Assembly: GCA_033675545.1 (NCBI GenBank) | Contig: JAWDGP010006607.1 | Coordinates: forward strand, 15,001 to 79,000 | Length of the DNA stretch: 64,000 nucleotides | Source: Elysia crispata | Lineage: Eukaryota; Mollusca; Gastropoda; Plakobranchidae | Direction of reading: 5' to 3' | In this document: piece after piece, positions 1-64,000 of the stretch | Numbering within the stretch: position 1 is the stretch's first letter | Layout of the letters: each line of letters opens with the position of its first letter | Translations under genes and position numbers: made by a program | The notes under the pieces: generated by a model | The model's input: the letters and a program-made list of their open reading frames with translations, nothing else | The model's database searches: none | What the model was told of the DNA's origin: nothing

Positions 1-714
1 AAAGGAGCAGGAGGAGAGGGGGAACAATTGCATTTGGTTTTAATGTTGTTGTTGTTGTTGCGCTTGGTAACGAAAAGAGGATCAGTACATAACTTTTTTT
101 TACATAGACTGCAATGTTTTGAAAACATCGAAATGGAAAACAGGGCTGGAGAAAGAATGTGCAGAACGATGAAAAGTTAAAGCGCATTAGCTGACCAAAT
201 TATATCGTCAAGCTGACGAGCGTTTTGTTCACTAAAGACAATCTATCGATTACGATTCTTATTTTGTGGTACAAGTTACTTTAGATTTCAACCTTTTTTA
301 TGCATATGATCAAAGTAAAATGTGACCAGAGATGAATATATAATGGAAATAGAAAAAAAAAAAAGGTCAAAACTGTGAAGGAACCAAGGAACATGGAGGA
401 ATTATGGCAATGCTAAGTTAGCTTTGGAAATAGGCTCTTTATCATTAAAAGTACGAAAGCTCCTTACCTAATACTTTTCCGGCTGTTCCCGGAAGAAGGT
501 TTGGTCTCAGTGTAAACATGGAAGTAGGTGGGGACACAAGAAAAGTGTTTACATCTACAGAGTAGTATAAATGTTTTATATTTTATTTTAATAGAAAGGA
601 AATTTTACTGCGACAGACAAAATGGGACCTTAGATCTAGATCTCTAGTTGTATTTAACATTTAAAAACAGTCATTTATTCAACTCTGCTTCATTTCTCAT
701 CATTTAACATCAAA
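1..714. other. upstream region of ACAP
   Basis: AT-rich sequence without a recognisable coding segment. A (GTT)n run is at 43-60. The 5' UTR and promoter are expected here or further left, but no TATA or initiator element stands out. Confidence 0.6.
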
Positions 715-62707
<61,993 letters not shown>

Positions 62708-63446
62708 GTAAGGGCCAGAGCTCTAACATTATTGTCATATACATAAACCTGTCAAATGTTCATATCATTTTTGAGAAAATCCGAAGTTTCTTATTTATTT
62801 ATAAAAAAAAAAAAATGATGTTTGAGATACTTCCTTTAACACAGTGTCACATTTTGGCTTAAAAGTTACACTTTAGTTCTCAACGCTGAGTCAAGAAGCT
62901 CTAACCTCCCTGCGAACTTAGGCGATTCAAACATGGTTACCAACGACGGGGAAAACCTGATGTCATCCATCACTGTCAGGTGACAGGTCGGCCCCTGCAC
63001 TGCGGTGGTCGCTTACTGCACGCGCTAGTGCAGTGGTATGCGACAACTTTGTAATACAAAAGAAATTTCCCCATCTTTACATCACAATATCTCCAAAACT
63101 ATTCGCAGTATAAACATCGTTGTTTTTTTCACAGTTGTATTAAGACCTTATTTAAAAGCCGGTGAAAATTTGGTTCTTCTACGTTAATATTTGTGAGTTT
63201 GATAAACGAGTTGTTTAAGGTGTTATTTTGTCTACGATTATTACCGCTAATTATGACTTGTTACATTTAATTGTTAATTAATAAAAAGCTGATCGAATAA
63301 TTTTCTTTAAATAAATATAAATCAAAACTAGAAAAGCTATATTTTGATGTGGTGCAATTTTTTTTTCATTGGGAGCGCTAATAGTGTATCTTTATGCCCG
63401 TGAATTTACTTTCTTTACATTTCAGGATTACTAACTTATTGTAAAA
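62708..63446 (+). other. ACAP intron 19, left part
   Basis: After the exon 19 donor comes about 260 bp of ordinary sequence, then the candidate transposon end at 62971 and AT-rich sequence up to the RAG1-N-like ORF. Confidence 0.6.
62971..63060. other. possible transposon end upstream of the RAG1-N-like ORF
   Basis: CACTGTCAGGTGACAGG at 62971 contains the hairpin CTGTCA-GG-TGACAG. It is followed by two related motifs, CTGCACTGCGGTGGTCGC and inverted-type GTGCAGTGGTATGCGAC, about 40 bases apart. GC content rises abruptly against the AT-rich intron. Terminal hairpins and subterminal repeats fit a DNA transposon end, but the other end is outside the window. Confidence 0.35.
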
Positions 63447-64000
63447 ATGGAGCATTCCATTAAGTCACATACTCGTTGTGTTAACGAACTGTGTCGCATT
63501 TGTGGAAACCTTTGTTGTGTCACTAAGAGACAAAAGAAAAACAATGATCGGGCCCACAAATGTGCACTAATTGCCACAGACATGTTTTTGATATATGGCA
63601 TAGACGTGAATTTAGAACAAGAGGACACTTATTCTAAAAGTGTTTGTGGAAAATGTTTCACAAAGATTAGAGACATTAAAAGAACAAACAGCAACACCGT
63701 TCTGACAAGAGCACAGGAAATTTTTAATATAAACAAAAACAAATGGTGTTCATTTAGAGAGACTTTAACGGAAGACTGCACGTTATGCAGTCACCGCTAC
63801 AGCCTTGCTGGTGGCTGTATCAAACATAAAACAACATTGAATAGACAAACTTATCAACAGCTAGAAACTACAGGTACAGCCAACTCGATCCACGATCACC
63901 AGGACCAACCAAGCGCTAGTACCAGCAGCAGCTCCAACATCATCACCAACGTCGACACCAACATCAACACGAACATTAGCATCAGCACAGAAGATGAAGG
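63447..64000 (+). CDS. RAG1-N-terminal-like zinc-binding protein, 5' part only
   Basis: An open frame from ATG 63447 runs to the window edge (at least 184 codons), so its end is not visible. It begins MEHSIKSHTRCVNELCRICG and has Cys pairs at 16/19 and 67/70 (SVCGKCFTKI), followed by WCSFRETLTEDCTLCSHRYS (Cys 111/114) and GGCIKH. This paired-cysteine layout resembles the N-terminal RAG1-like proteins of the N-RAG-TP mobile elements described from Aplysia, and related uncharacterised cnidarian and molluscan proteins. From about residue 145 it becomes low-complexity Ser/Thr/Asn. It lies in ACAP intron 19, same strand. It is probably part of a DNA transposon whose transposase core lies beyond 64000 (inference). 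A ZAD-like arthropod zinc finger is a less likely alternative. Confidence 0.7.
   Translation, partial: MEHSIKSHTRCVNELCRICGNLCCVTKRQKKNNDRAHKCALIATDMFLIYGIDVNLEQEDTYSKSVCGKCFTKIRDIKRTNSNTVLTRAQEIFNINKNKWCSFRETLTEDCTLCSHRYSLAGGCIKHKTTLNRQTYQQLETTGTANSIHDHQDQPSASTSSSSNIITNVDTNINTNISISTEDE

Noticed and set aside
62880..62978. Possible ACAP exon ending at CACTGTCAG|GTGACA
   Set aside because: The translation has no ankyrin similarity and the sequence overlaps the likely transposon end.

Overview
The window is eukaryotic, AT-rich, intron-dense and full of repeats. It most likely comes from a lophotrochozoan animal, and a gastropod mollusc is my best guess. The evidence is a metazoan ACAP-type Arf-GAP gene spread over about 62 kb, many minisatellites and (GA)n/(CT)n tracts, and an ORF resembling the RAG1 N-terminal region of the kind described from Aplysia N-RAG-TP elements. 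The species cannot be read from the sequence.

Gene 1 is on the + strand from 715 to beyond the right edge. It has 19 exons whose splice phases agree and which encode about 813 residues. The order is BAR domain (exons 1-10), PH domain (11-13), linker (14), Arf-GAP zinc finger (15-17), acidic/serine-rich linker (17-19) and the first ankyrin repeat (19). This is the ACAP1/2/3 (centaurin-beta) architecture. The remaining ankyrin repeats and the stop codon lie outside the window. Exons 17-18 and their junctions are the least certain part.

Gene 2 is on the - strand from 33159 to 24965 and lies wholly inside the 27.4-kb intron 10 of gene 1. Nine exons with consistent phases give a 710-aa secreted protein: signal peptide, LRRNT-like cysteine cluster, roughly 16-18 leucine-rich repeats, a degenerate LRRCT and a very basic Lys/Arg/Gly tail.

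Mobile DNA. A 2.52-kb Mutator-like (MULE) element at 41377-43896 sits in the same intron. It has 24-bp terminal inverted repeats, 42-bp subterminal repeats, a perfect 8-bp target duplication and a FLYWCH plus DDE transposase ORF broken by one in-frame TGA. It contains a small foldback element. A decayed non-LTR retrotransposon RT end lies near 4.76-5.1 kb, and two LINE/SINE-like 3' tails are near 14.5 and 49.3 kb. At 63447 an open frame resembling the RAG1 N-terminal zinc-binding region, probably from a DNA transposon, begins in the last intron and runs off the edge.

Repeats. At least 11 minisatellite arrays (unit about 43-119 bp) and some 20 long microsatellites are present. Several minisatellites start exactly at exon borders and copy splice sites: a 43-bp array repeats the exon-13 donor of ACAP about 13 times; a 77-bp array repeats the 3' end and donor of LRR exon 6 about 20 times; a 72-bp array repeats that exon's acceptor 9 times. 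A 45-bp array begins at the LRR exon-1 donor. The (GA)n/(CT)n tracts cluster from about 19 to 48 kb and are nearly absent from the other introns. Coordinates come from reading motifs and splice sites by eye; no transcript evidence was available.
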